From positions 8,041 through 72,040 of the forward strand of contig NZ_WIJK01000011.1 in NCBI RefSeq assembly GCF_009496285.1: 64,000 nucleotides of DNA. The letters run 5' to 3'. This DNA comes from Streptococcus mitis (GTDB lineage: Bacteria; Bacillota; Bacilli; Lactobacillales; Streptococcaceae). The notes beneath the pieces are model-generated. The model had not been told where the DNA came from and did not search any database. It was given only the letters and a program-made list of their open reading frames with translations. Below are positions 8,526 to 17,138 of this stretch, in pieces (positions within the stretch are counted from its first letter, which is position 1; each line of letters opens with the position of its first letter). The translations under genes and the position numbers were made by a program.

Positions 8526-9173
8526 ATGACTTTACTACAATTACAAGATCTTACGTATCGTTACAAAAACACTGCAGAAGCTGTATTATATAAAATCAAT
8601 TACGATTTTGAACATGGAAAATTCTATAGCATCATTGGAGAATCAGGAGCTGGGAAGTCAACACTCTTATCTCTATTAGCAGGACTTGATAGCCCAGTCG
8701 AAGGTGCTATTAAGTTTGAGGGAAAGGACATTCGTGAACAAGGTTATTCTTATCACCGTATGCACCATATCTCGCTAGTTTTCCAAAACTATAATTTGAT
8801 TGATTATCTTTCTCCATTGGAAAATATCCGCTTGGTCAATAAAAAGGCCAGCAAGGATACCCTTCTTGAACTTGGTTTAGATGAAAGTCAGATCAAGCGG
8901 AATGTTCTCCAATTATCAGGTGGGCAGCAACAACGGGTTGCCATTGCTCGTAGTCTTGTATCTGAGGCGCCAGTGATTTTAGCAGATGAACCAACAGGAA
9001 ACCTAGATCCTAAGACTGCTGGAGATATTATTGACCTGCTCAAATCTCTTGCTGAGAAAACAGGCAAGTGTGTGATTGTTGTGACCCACAGTAAGGAAGT
9101 AGCACAGGCATCAGATATTACACTTGAATTGAAGGATAAGAAACTGACTGAAACAAGAAAAAATAGTAACTAA
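8526..9173 (+). CDS. vex2: Vex2, ABC transporter ATP-binding protein
   Basis: A 215-residue ATPase of the LolD/MacB class. Walker [10 protein letters not shown] (about 40), Q-loop [10 protein letters not shown], signature [14 protein letters not shown], Walker [13 protein letters not shown] and the switch histidine in VVTHSKEVA are all intact. The true start is the ATG at 8526 with AAGGAG upstream. Translation from 8448 would overlap vex1 and lacks a site. It lies 13 bases after vex1, so it is co-transcribed, and it powers the Vex1/Vex3 permease pair at the cytoplasmic face. Confidence 0.92.
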   Translation: MTLLQLQDLTYRYKNTAEAVLYKINYDFEHGKFYSIIGESGAGKSTLLSLLAGLDSPVEGAIKFEGKDIREQGYSYHRMHHISLVFQNYNLIDYLSPLENIRLVNKKASKDTLLELGLDESQIKRNVLQLSGGQQQRVAIARSLVSEAPVILADEPTGNLDPKTAGDIIDLLKSLAEKTGKCVIVVTHSKEVAQASDITLELKDKKLTETRKNSN

Positions 9174-9216
9174 ATCTTTTAAATATATAATTGAAGTAAA
9201 TCTAGAAAGGAATCTT

Positions 9217-10596
9217 ATGTTACACAACGCATTTGCCTATGTCACAAGAAAATTTTTTAAGTCCCTTGTGATCTTTCTTATCATTCTCTTGATGGCTAGT
9301 TTGAGTTTGGTCGGCTTGTCTATCAAGGGTGCGACAGCCAAGGCTTCTCAGGAAACCTTTAAAAATATCACCAATAGTTTTTCCATGCAAATCAATCGTA
9401 GAGTCAATCAAGGAACTCCACGTGGTGCAGGGAATATCAAGGGTGAAGATATCAAAAAAATTACAGAGAATAAAGCCATCGAATCCTACATCAAACGGAT
9501 CAACGCTATCGGTGATTTAACAGGCTATGAATTGATTGAGACACCTGAAACTAAGAAAAATCTAACGCCAGATCGAGCTCAACGTTTTGGAAGTAGCTTG
9601 ATGATAACAGGAGTCAATGACTCTTCTAAAGAAGACAAGTTTGTGTCAGGCTCTTACAAACTGGTCGAAGGTGAGCATTTAACAAACGATGACAAATACC
9701 AAATTCTCATGCACAAAAACTTGGCTGCTAAACACGGTTGGAAAGTAGGAGACAAGGTCAAACTCAACTCCAATATCTACGATGCCGATAATGAAAAAGG
9801 AGCCAAGGAAACAGTAGAAGTAACGATCAAAGGACTCTTTGATGGACATAATAAATCTGCTGTGACCTACTCACAAGAACTATATGAGAATACAGCTATC
9901 ACAGATATTCACACAGCTGCCCAGCTCTATGGTTATACAGAAGATACAGCTATCTATGGCGATGCTACCTTCTTTGTGGCTGGAGATAAGAACCTAGATA
10001 GTGTCATGCAAGAATTAGGCTCTATCAACGGTATCAACTGGAAGATGTATAGCTTGATTAAGAGTTCATCTAACTACCCTGCCCTTGAACAATCAATCTC
10101 AGGCATGTACAAGATGGCTAATCTGCTTTTCTGGGGTAGCTTGAGCTTCTCTGTTCTTCTACTTGCTCTCTTACTGACACTATGGATTAACGCTCGTCGT
10201 AAAGAGGTTGGAATTCTCCTTTCAATTGGTCTAAAACAAGCAAGTATTTTAGGACAATTTATCACAGAAGCAGTTATGATTGCTATTCCAGCTCTCATTT
10301 CAGCCTACTTCCTAGCTAATTATACAGCTCGTGCTATTGGAAATACAGTACTAGCCAATGTCACATCAGATGTGGCTAAGCAGGCAAGTAAGGCAGCCCA
10401 AGCTTCCAATCTCGGTGGTGGTGCAGAAGTTGACGGCTTTAGCAAGACACTTTCAAGTCTGGATATTTCCATTCAACCTTCTGACTTTGCTATCATCTTT
10501 GTACTTGGCTTAGTTCTTGTAGTATTAGTTATGGCACTTGCTTCCAGCAATCTCCTCTTTAAACAACCAAAAGAACTCTTGTTGGATAGTGAATAA
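9217..10596 (+). CDS. vex3: Vex3, ABC transporter permease (FtsX/MacB-like)
   Basis: A 459-residue partner of Vex1 with the same topology: N-terminal helix (residues 13-33), large extracellular domain, coupling motif RRKEVGILLSIGLKQ, and three C-terminal helices. A small Ala/Ser/Gly-rich insert (ANVTSDVAKQASKAAQ and following) lies between the last helices, near residues 385-410. The start has AAAGGA seven bases upstream. The 3' end runs directly into a terminator whose stem contains the vncR -10 box. Confidence 0.9.
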   Translation: MLHNAFAYVTRKFFKSLVIFLIILLMASLSLVGLSIKGATAKASQETFKNITNSFSMQINRRVNQGTPRGAGNIKGEDIKKITENKAIESYIKRINAIGDLTGYELIETPETKKNLTPDRAQRFGSSLMITGVNDSSKEDKFVSGSYKLVEGEHLTNDDKYQILMHKNLAAKHGWKVGDKVKLNSNIYDADNEKGAKETVEVTIKGLFDGHNKSAVTYSQELYENTAITDIHTAAQLYGYTEDTAIYGDATFFVAGDKNLDSVMQELGSINGINWKMYSLIKSSSNYPALEQSISGMYKMANLLFWGSLSFSVLLLALLLTLWINARRKEVGILLSIGLKQASILGQFITEAVMIAIPALISAYFLANYTARAIGNTVLANVTSDVAKQASKAAQASNLGGGAEVDGFSKTLSSLDISIQPSDFAIIFVLGLVLVVLVMALASSNLLFKQPKELLLDSE

Positions 10597-10603
10597 AAAA
10601 CCT

Positions 10604-10650
10604 GCTACCTATTCTCATTCAAATGAGATATAATATAGGTAGCATTTTTG
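10604..10650 (+). terminator. vex operon terminator with an embedded vncR promoter
   Basis: Outer stem GCTACCTAT (10604-10612)/ATAGGTAGC (10635-10643) encloses an inner stem TCTCATT/AATGAGA (10613-10619/10622-10628), and ATTTTTG follows. A perfect TATAAT at 10629-10634 lies inside the hairpin, 33 bases before the vncR start. One stretch can thus stop vex transcripts and start vncRS transcripts. Confidence 0.65.
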
Positions 10651-10666
10651 ATAGAAAAGGATTTAT

Positions 10667-11323
10667 ATGAAAATTCTAATTGTAGAAGATGAAGACATGA
10701 TCCGTGAGGGAATTAGTGACTATTTGACGGATTGTGGCTATGAAACCATTCAGGCAGCAGATGGCCTTGAGGCCTTAGAACAATTTTCCAATCACCAAGT
10801 TGCTCTGATTCTCCTAGATATTCAAATGCCGAAACTCAATGGTTTAGAGGTTTTGTCAGAAATCCGAAAAAGCAGTCAAGTTCCAGTCCTCATGTTGACA
10901 GCCTTTCAGGACGAAGAATATAAGATGAGTGCCTTTGCTGCATTAGCTGATGGTTATTTGGAAAAGCCTTTTTCTCTATCTTTGTTAAAAGTACGAGTGG
11001 ATGCTATCTTTAAACGTTATTATGATGCAGGTCGTAGCTTTACCTATAAGGATACCAAGGTCGATTTTGACAGTTATAGTGCCACAGTGGCTGATCAAGA
11101 AGTTGCAGTGAATGCAAAAGAATTAGAAATTTTAGACTATCTGGTTAAAAATGAAGGTCGTGCCTTAACACGGTCGCAGATTATCGATGCTGTATGGAAG
11201 ATGACAGATGAGGTTCCTTTTGACCGAGTGATCGATGTCTATATCAAGGAATTACGGAAAAAATTGGATTTAGATTGTATTCTTACCGTGCGCAATGTTG
11301 GCTATAAATTGGAGAGAAAATGA
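10667..11323 (+). CDS. vncR: VncR, OmpR-family response regulator
   Basis: A 218-residue response regulator: receiver domain with acidic pocket E7/D8, phospho-acceptor D51 (LLDIQMP), the T/S switch in MLTAF and K in EKPFS, then a winged-helix DNA-binding domain ending VRNVGYKL. The start is ATG 10667 with AAAAGGA upstream. It overlaps vncS by four bases (ATGA). In pneumococcus pep27 lies just before vncR; the 70 bases here hold no such reading frame. Control of the adjacent vex genes is likely but not shown by the sequence. Confidence 0.92.
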   Translation: MKILIVEDEDMIREGISDYLTDCGYETIQAADGLEALEQFSNHQVALILLDIQMPKLNGLEVLSEIRKSSQVPVLMLTAFQDEEYKMSAFAALADGYLEKPFSLSLLKVRVDAIFKRYYDAGRSFTYKDTKVDFDSYSATVADQEVAVNAKELEILDYLVKNEGRALTRSQIIDAVWKMTDEVPFDRVIDVYIKELRKKLDLDCILTVRNVGYKLERK

Positions 11324-12642
11324 AACGTTCAGGTCTATTTAAAAAGATATTTATTTATACCTTCTCGGTATTTTCTACCTTAGTCATTTGTTTACATTTG
11401 GCCATCTATTTCCTCTTTCCATCAACCTATCTCAGTCACCGTCAGGAGAACATAGGGCTCAAGGCTACAGAAATTGCACAATCCCTCCAAGGAAAGGACA
11501 GTCAAACTATCCAGGAAGTCCTTGAACTTTATTCTCAAAGTAGTGATATTAAGGGATCCATCAAGGGAGAGATGACCCAGGATAAGTTGGAGGTCAAGGA
11601 CAATCTTCCCATTGATAAAGAACGACAGACGGCTTCCTTGGTCATTGAGGAAAGAGAAGTTCAAATCAAGGATGGTCAGACTATGACCTTGCAGTTTTTA
11701 GCTTCTATGGATTTGCAAAAAGAAGCAGAAGACATCAGTCTTCAATTTCTGCCTTATACTTTATTAGCGTCTTTCATCATTTCGCTCCTCATCGCCTTAA
11801 TCTATGCTAGAACCATTGTTGCTCCTATTTTGGAAATCAAACGAGTGACTCGACGGATGATGGATTTGGATGCAGAAGTGAGGTTGCGCGTGGATTCTAA
11901 GGATGAAATTGGCGATCTTAAAGAACAAATCAACAGCCTTTATCAGCATCTCTTGACTGTGATTGCAGATTTGCATGAGAAAAACGAGGCCATCCTCCAG
12001 CTGGAAAAGATGAAGGTTGAGTTTTTACGAGGAGCTTCCCATGAGCTCAAGACACCTCTAGCTAGTCTAAAGATTCTTCTGGAAAATATGCAAGCCAATA
12101 TCGGACGCTACAAAGATAGAGACCATTATCTGGGAGTTTCTTTGGGTATCGTTGACGATTTGAGTCACCATGTCCAGCAAATCCTATCCCTTTCTTCGGT
12201 ACAGGAACTGCGAGATAAGAAGGAAGACATCAATCTTCTGGATATGACCAATCTTCTATTGAAGGACTATGACTTGTTAGCCAAGGAGAGGGAAATCTCA
12301 GTTGTGAATCAACTGACTGACCAACAAACTTATCTAAATCCTTCGGTACTAAAGCTGATTCTTTCCAATCTTATCAGTAATGCTGTGAAACACTCTGTCC
12401 AAGGAGGTTATCTAAAAATTGGAGTAAAAGATGGCTGGATTTTTATAGAAAACACCTGTACAACAGAAGAGCAAGATAAGTTTGAACAATCCTTTACGAC
12501 TTCTAGTCGACAAAGTAAGGGAGCTGGCTTGGGACTCTTCGTAGTTAAAAGTTTATTGGAAAACGAAGAAATCTACTATCGTTTCGAAAGATATAACGAC
12601 CACTTGGCATTTTACATGAACCTGCCTCAGAACAAGGATTAG
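11320..12642 (+). CDS. vncS: VncS, sensor histidine kinase
   Basis: A 440-residue membrane sensor kinase: helix 1 near residues 10-32, an extracellular sensor region of about 110 residues, helix 2 near 147-167, a HAMP-like linker, the H box ASHELKTPLASL with phospho-acceptor H241, then N box (NLISNAVKH) and G box (GAGLGLF) of the HATPase domain. It overlaps vncR by four bases. Older reports linked VncS to vancomycin tolerance through Pep27, and since pep27 is missing here the signal must differ or be encoded elsewhere. No clear terminator follows before the fba promoter. Confidence 0.92.
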   Translation: MKRSGLFKKIFIYTFSVFSTLVICLHLAIYFLFPSTYLSHRQENIGLKATEIAQSLQGKDSQTIQEVLELYSQSSDIKGSIKGEMTQDKLEVKDNLPIDKERQTASLVIEEREVQIKDGQTMTLQFLASMDLQKEAEDISLQFLPYTLLASFIISLLIALIYARTIVAPILEIKRVTRRMMDLDAEVRLRVDSKDEIGDLKEQINSLYQHLLTVIADLHEKNEAILQLEKMKVEFLRGASHELKTPLASLKILLENMQANIGRYKDRDHYLGVSLGIVDDLSHHVQQILSLSSVQELRDKKEDINLLDMTNLLLKDYDLLAKEREISVVNQLTDQQTYLNPSVLKLILSNLISNAVKHSVQGGYLKIGVKDGWIFIENTCTTEEQDKFEQSFTTSSRQSKGAGLGLFVVKSLLENEEIYYRFERYNDHLAFYMNLPQNKD

Positions 12643-12727
12643 ACCAAGTGGGAAAAGGTTTACATATCTAAAAATAGAAGAAATTCAATCGAAACCACGG
12701 GAAAAACTAGCTTTTTTTGTGAAAAAG

Positions 12728-12736
12728 TGATAAAAT
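12728..12736 (+). promoter_or_regulatory. fba promoter (extended -10) and leader palindrome
   Basis: TGATAAAAT at 12728-12736 with a poor -35. The transcript would start near 12743 and carry a palindrome ATGGGA-TG-TCCCAT (12748-12761) just before AGGAGG at 12771-12776. Promoter strength would be expected for a glycolytic gene. Confidence 0.55.
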
Positions 12737-12786
12737 GAACAATGTAAATGGGATGTCCCATAAAAATATACAGGAGGCCTGATAAA

Positions 12787-13668
12787 ATGGCAATCGTTTC
12801 AGCAGAAAAATTTGTCCAAGCAGCTCGTGACAACGGTTATGCAGTTGGTGGATTTAACACAAACAACCTTGAGTGGACTCAAGCTATCTTGCGTGCAGCA
12901 GAAGCTAAAAAAGCTCCAGTTTTGATCCAAACTTCAATGGGTGCTGCTAAATACATGGGTGGTTACAAAGTTGCTCGCAACTTGATCGCTAACCTTGTTG
13001 AATCAATGGGTATCACTGTACCAGTAGCTATCCACCTTGACCACGGTCACTACGAAGATGCACTTGAGTGTATTCAAGTTGGTTATACTTCAGTTATGTT
13101 TGACGGTTCACACCTTCCAGTTGAAGAAAACCTTGAAAAAGCTCGTAAAGTTGTAGAATTTGCTCACGCAAATGGTGTATCAGTAGAAGCTGAAGTTGGA
13201 ACTATCGGTGGTGAAGAAGACGGAATCATCGGTGACGGTGAATTGGCTCCAATTGAAGACGCTAAAGCAATGGTTGCAACTGGTATCGACTTCTTGGCAG
13301 CTGGTATCGGTAACATCCACGGTCCTTACCCAGCAAACTGGAAAGGTCTTCACCTTGACCACTTGCAAAAATTGACTGAAGCTGTACCAGGATTCCCAAT
13401 CGTATTGCACGGTGGATCAGGTATTCCTGATGACCAAATCCAAGCAGCTATCAAACTTGGTGTTGCTAAAGTTAACGTTAATACTGAATGCCAAATCGCA
13501 TTCGCTAACGCAACTCGTAAATTTGCTCGTGACTACGAAGCAAACGAAGCAGAATACGACAAGAAGAAACTCTTCGACCCACGTAAATTCTTGGCTGACG
13601 GTGTAAAAGCTATCCAAGCATCAGTTGAAGAACGTATCGACGTATTCGGTTCAGAAGGTAAAGCTTAA
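12787..13668 (+). CDS. fba: Class II fructose-bisphosphate aldolase
   Basis: Fba cleaves fructose-1,6-bisphosphate to DHAP and glyceraldehyde-3-phosphate in glycolysis. The 293-residue protein starts MAIVSAEKFVQAARDNGYAV and has the zinc ligands of class II enzymes (HLDHGHY near residue 80, EVGTIGGEEDG, NIHGPY, LHGGSGIPD). Codon use is strongly biased, as for a highly expressed gene. The ATG at 12787 has an ideal AGGAGG; the 13 codons upstream cover the leader palindrome and are not used. The last 16 coding bases are repeated at 20106, at the far end of the accessory island. Confidence 0.97.
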   Translation: MAIVSAEKFVQAARDNGYAVGGFNTNNLEWTQAILRAAEAKKAPVLIQTSMGAAKYMGGYKVARNLIANLVESMGITVPVAIHLDHGHYEDALECIQVGYTSVMFDGSHLPVEENLEKARKVVEFAHANGVSVEAEVGTIGGEEDGIIGDGELAPIEDAKAMVATGIDFLAAGIGNIHGPYPANWKGLHLDHLQKLTEAVPGFPIVLHGGSGIPDDQIQAAIKLGVAKVNVNTECQIAFANATRKFARDYEANEAEYDKKKLFDPRKFLADGVKAIQASVEERIDVFGSEGKA

Positions 13669-13676
13669 TCTAGCTG
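13653..13676 (+). repeat. fba 3'-end direct repeat, left copy
   Basis: The 24 bases AGAAGGTAAAGCTTAATC plus TAGCTG span the last fba codons, stop codon and following bases. They recur exactly at 20106-20129. Both copies are followed about 16-18 bases later by a related terminator, so the two boundaries of the island are homologous. Confidence 0.88.
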
Positions 13677-13691
13677 AACAAAACATAACAG

Positions 13692-13719
13692 AAACCTGCC
13701 CCTGAGGGTGGGTTTTTTT
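13692..13719 (+). terminator. fba terminator
   Basis: The stem AAACCTGCCC/GGGTGGGTTT with loop CTGA is followed by seven T. A related terminator follows the second fba-end copy. Confidence 0.85.
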
Positions 13720-13794
13720 CAATTTAATTTTTTATAGAGTTGTGAGAATAAATGTAAATCAAAGATGTTGATAAACAAGTCTTTAAAATTAGAA

Positions 13795-13838
13795 AAACGC
13801 ATATTATCAGGTGGTAAGAACCTTGATAATATGCGTTT
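13795..13838. repeat. 15-bp perfect inverted repeat (44-nt hairpin)
   Basis: AAACGCATATTATCA (13795-13809) pairs perfectly with TGATAATATGCGTTT (13824-13838); the loop can add GGT/ACC. No gene is adjacent, so it is not obviously a terminator. It lies 75 bases after the fba terminator, at the left edge of the island, where a recombination or replication structure is conceivable. The surrounding 13720-14017 contains no convincing gene. Confidence 0.75.
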
Positions 13839-14017
13839 CATTTTGGGAATATTCACTAACTTATATGGTAGATTTAATTTTTTATCTAAGATACTTCATA
13901 TGACTAACAAAGTCAACTTGAAGAACTGCCTTAAATTTTATATAAAACTGATAAAGTCAGTAACCTAGTTACATCAAGGATGCATCGACCTAATTTGAAT
14001 CATATTTTTATCAGATA

Positions 14018-14124
14018 TATAGTGTAATGAAATAAAATCTGAACAAATTGACTAGGAAAATCAAATCAATTTCTAGTAATATTTTAGAAGCCAGACTGTA
14101 CTATTGTTTATTCAACACACTATA
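14018..14124. repeat. RUP element (repeat unit of pneumococcus)
   Basis: The 107-bp unit begins TATAGTGTAATGAAATAAA and ends TTTATTCAACACACTATA. Its ends form imperfect inverted repeats, and length and body (GACTAGGAAAATCAAATC, TTTTAGAAG) match the RUP pattern known from pneumococci. RUPs are non-autonomous and thought to be mobilised by IS630-Spn1 transposase. The copy sits just downstream of the XRE gene, whose terminator follows. Confidence 0.85.
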
Positions 14125-14142
14125 AAATTGAAGTGTCAATAG

Positions 14143-14174
14143 AAAAATGCTAGATAAAAAAGTCTAGCATTTTA
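14143..14174 (-). terminator. Terminator of the XRE regulator gene
   Basis: The eleven-pair stem AAAATGCTAGA/TCTAGCATTTT (14144-14154/14163-14173) overlaps the stop codon of the minus-strand gene. Confidence 0.75.
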
Positions 14175-14507
14175 TTCTTCTAAAGTTTCTAAGATGAGGT
14201 TAATAGCATCAAGTAGTTTTTTTCGTTTTGAAATGGGTAGTTCAGAAATCAGTTCAAATGTTTTTGTCGTCTCAAAATCAGTTTCTTGATTAAAAAAGTT
14301 AAAAAATTCAGCTTCAGTGACTTCCAAAGCAATGATAATTTTCTCTAACGTTTCTAATTTTATATTTAAATTTTTATTTTCAATATTATAGATATAATTA
14401 ATACCTAGATTGGCTTTCTCACTCAACTCCCACTGTGTCATTTTTTTCTGCTTTCTTAAATGTCGGATTCGAAGAGAGATATGTTTTTGTAATGTGTATT
14501 TGTTCAT
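14172..14507 (-). CDS. XRE-family HTH transcriptional regulator
   Basis: A 111-residue DNA-binding protein. The Cro/C1 HTH occupies residues 9-65 (IRHLRKQKKMTQWELSEKA followed by GINYIYNIEN). The C-terminal half is acidic and probably for dimerisation. It is transcribed away from the surface-protein gene at 14649, sharing a 141-bp intergenic region that contains an 18-bp palindrome inside that gene's promoter. This is the standard layout of a local repressor and its target. The start has GGGGA six bases upstream. It could instead regulate the island as a whole. Confidence 0.85.
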   Translation of the reverse strand: MNKYTLQKHISLRIRHLRKQKKMTQWELSEKANLGINYIYNIENKNLNIKLETLEKIIIALEVTEAEFFNFFNQETDFETTKTFELISELPISKRKKLLDAINLILETLEE

Positions 14508-14589
14508 ATAATCCCCTAATTTCTCTATTGTAACTCTTAAATTATCACCACAAATCCCCTCTGTAGAGTTAAAATTATACTGAAATCAC

Positions 14590-14618
14590 TTTACAAAATA
14601 GGTATTTTGTATTAAACT
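14590..14618 (+). promoter_or_regulatory. Surface-protein promoter with palindromic operator in the spacer
   Basis: TTTACA (14590-14595), 17 bases, TAAACT (14613-14618). A perfect palindrome ACAAAATA-GG-TATTTTGT (14593-14610) fills the spacer, the expected place for a repressor of the XRE type encoded divergently. Downstream AAGGAG precedes the ATG at 14649. Confidence 0.7.
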
Positions 14619-14648
14619 AATGGAAGAACGACTTATAAGGAGTGAAAT

Positions 14649-17138
14649 ATGGATAAACGCACAAAATGGAGTTTAGCAGCAGCTGCACTTGTTACAGCTA
14701 GCCTAGCAAAGGTTGAAGATGTCAATGCTAAGGAATTAACTGAACAAGGACTTTCTTCTCAAGTAGTCACTGAGCAAACATCAACTAAAACCGTAGAAAT
14801 TACAAAAGAACAAGTCAATCACGCAAAAGAAAACGTGAAACATGCTGAACAAACTGTTGAAAATGCACGTACAGTGAATGACAATGCCATTCAAACAGTA
14901 ACAGAACTTGAAAAACAGGTATCTGTAGCGAAACAAAATGTACAAGATGCAGAAACGAATCAAAAAGCATCTGATATATCTATTGCTGAAGCGGAAGATA
15001 AACTAACCAATGCAGTTGAACAGGTTAATAATGCAACAATGCAACATTCAGTATCAGCTGATCAAGTAACTCATGCTAATCAAACCATTGAAGTTGAAAT
15101 AACAAAACTCAAACAAGCAACTGAACAAGTAAACGAACAAGAACATATCGTTCAATCAGCACAAGATCGTGTTCAAGAAGTTGAAGAATCTATTCGTCAT
15201 ACAAATGAACGTGAACTAACTGATGCACTTACTCAAGCAAAAACAGTTGTAGAGCAGTCAAAAGATGCGGTTACACTAGCTGAGCATCAAGTCGACGATG
15301 CAAAAGCAGCTGATAACAAACGTAATGAAACAATCAATATCTTAGACGAAAAAGTTACCCAAGCAACAACCAACAATGTTATTGCAAATAATACAGTAAC
15401 AAACAAAGAAGCAGAGGTTAAGGTAGCAGAACAACGAGTGCAAGAAGCACAACAAATGCTGAATGAAGCGACCACAACACTAAAAACATTAACAACGAAT
15501 CAAGTCGTAAATACATTAACTCTTAGTGATGAATATATTAAAGCACTAAAAGAAGATGACGAAGTAACCTTGAAACGTATTAATGAAATCGTTGGTGATA
15601 AAAATGAATACAAGTCAAACGAAGTTGATAAAACTCGAAGTGTTGATATTCGAAATTTAACATATGACCAACAATTAGAATTGACACAATTTGCAGCTGA
15701 TTTGATTAATCAAGTACGTAAGCAATACGGATCACCACTTGTTACAATTACAAAAGACTCTCTTAAATTTGCAAATACAGTTGTACGTAGAGATGAAGCA
15801 AATGGTTATCAAATGGATGATGGGCATGATGTTAAGGTCATTAATGAGGTTGCACATGAGTTTGGCCTAAAAACCGGTAAAAATCTTCAATTTTATGAAA
15901 ACCTATTTTCATATGGATTTAATGACGATGATTATGAAAATGAGTACAAACACTTAGGTGTAAATGCTGATCAGTTCTATACTAAAACAATGGATGAAGC
16001 TAAAGCTACCATTTATAAATCATTAGAAGCATTCTTATTCAATGGATATGAATGGGAACACGCACGAAGTGTTGTAGGTTATACAAATGAACCAGCATAT
16101 TTTGGCCTTGCTATTGGACATGGATTAGCCGTTGGTAAGACACATTTCGAATATGTAGAACCACGTTATATTAAAGATCCATCAAAATTTGATACTACTG
16201 AAATTAAAGTGGAGTCACCAACCGAACGTATTGAACAAGCAAAAGCTGAAGTTACGAATGCAGAAGTTACTCTTTCTAAAGCAAAGACTGAATTAGTTGA
16301 AAAACAAACCGAATTAGCAACTGCAAAAGAACAGGCTCAAGCAACAGGTCTCATTCTTGCAGATGCAAAAGAAGCACTTACAAAAGCTAAGGAATCTAAA
16401 GAACAGACTCCTGATGCAGTAACAAAACTAGAATTAGCCAAAGATAACCTTCGTAAAGCTGAATTTGAAAAAGAAACGGCAGAAGAAAAACTTAAATCGA
16501 TTTCTAAAACAAAAGAAGAAAAAGAAAAAGATCTACTTGCAGCTAAAGAAAAGTTGAGTCAAGATAATAACGAATTAAAATCTCGTAAAGATAACCTTTC
16601 AGCTATTGAACAACGTTATAATGAAGCAGTTAAGCAATTGACAGATGCTAAAGAAAACTTTAATATCACATTAAACGTATTAACGGAAGCAAAACAAGAA
16701 CTTAAAACTGCACAAGATAAAGTTACTGCTTTGAAAAATGGACCTAAACTATTAGAAGCTGCAAAACATACACTTAATCAACTCACACACGAGTATGAAA
16801 AAGCTCTAGACTTACAACATACAAGTGAACTAGAATTGAAAAAGGCAATTTCTGAGCTTACTAACGCAACTCATGAATATCAAGTAATTAAAGCTCAATA
16901 TGACGCATATCAAGCAACGCTAAAACCATCAACCGATGTAAAAGATAGTAAAGATCAAAATCTGAAAGGGAAAAAAGAGACTCAAAGTGCGAATCAGGTT
17001 GTTAGCTATAGCCGTGTAGCTAGAAATAAAGAATTGCCAAAAACTGGTAGTGCAAGCTCTGTTTTAACCTTGATTGGCCTAGGTGCACTTAGCTTACTTG
17101 GAGTAACACGTTCAAAACGCAAAAAAGAGGATAGATAA
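14649..17138 (+). CDS. LPXTG-anchored surface protein with SEC10/PgrA surface-exclusion-like domain
   Basis: An 829-residue wall-anchored protein. It has an N-terminal signal peptide (MDKRTKWSLAAAALVTASLA; no YSIRK motif); a long coiled coil rich in Ala, Glu, Gln and Lys (residues 40-290); a globular region (about 330-520) resembling a CAP/SCP-like fold, with NLTYDQQLELTQFAADLINQ and DDGHDVKVINEVAHE; a second coiled coil (525-760); and the sorting signal LPKTG at 796 followed by a hydrophobic stretch and RSKRKKEDR. This arrangement matches the SEC10/PgrA surface-exclusion proteins of enterococcal pheromone plasmids, which block uptake of DNA from donors with the same plasmid. Here no conjugation genes are near, so the role may be adhesion, exclusion or cell-cell contact. 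It is AT-rich with unusual codon use, suggesting transfer. The next gene starts in its stop codon. Confidence 0.85.
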   Translation: MDKRTKWSLAAAALVTASLAKVEDVNAKELTEQGLSSQVVTEQTSTKTVEITKEQVNHAKENVKHAEQTVENARTVNDNAIQTVTELEKQVSVAKQNVQDAETNQKASDISIAEAEDKLTNAVEQVNNATMQHSVSADQVTHANQTIEVEITKLKQATEQVNEQEHIVQSAQDRVQEVEESIRHTNERELTDALTQAKTVVEQSKDAVTLAEHQVDDAKAADNKRNETINILDEKVTQATTNNVIANNTVTNKEAEVKVAEQRVQEAQQMLNEATTTLKTLTTNQVVNTLTLSDEYIKALKEDDEVTLKRINEIVGDKNEYKSNEVDKTRSVDIRNLTYDQQLELTQFAADLINQVRKQYGSPLVTITKDSLKFANTVVRRDEANGYQMDDGHDVKVINEVAHEFGLKTGKNLQFYENLFSYGFNDDDYENEYKHLGVNADQFYTKTMDEAKATIYKSLEAFLFNGYEWEHARSVVGYTNEPAYFGLAIGHGLAVGKTHFEYVEPRYIKDPSKFDTTEIKVESPTERIEQAKAEVTNAEVTLSKAKTELVEKQTELATAKEQAQATGLILADAKEALTKAKESKEQTPDAVTKLELAKDNLRKAEFEKETAEEKLKSISKTKEEKEKDLLAAKEKLSQDNNELKSRKDNLSAIEQRYNEAVKQLTDAKENFNITLNVLTEAKQELKTAQDKVTALKNGPKLLEAAKHTLNQLTHEYEKALDLQHTSELELKKAISELTNATHEYQVIKAQYDAYQATLKPSTDVKDSKDQNLKGKKETQSANQVVSYSRVARNKELPKTGSASSVLTLIGLGALSLLGVTRSKRKKEDR

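Noticed and set aside
13765..13968. 67-codon frame next to fba
   Set aside because: It runs through the large hairpin, has no ribosome site and has a non-protein-like composition.
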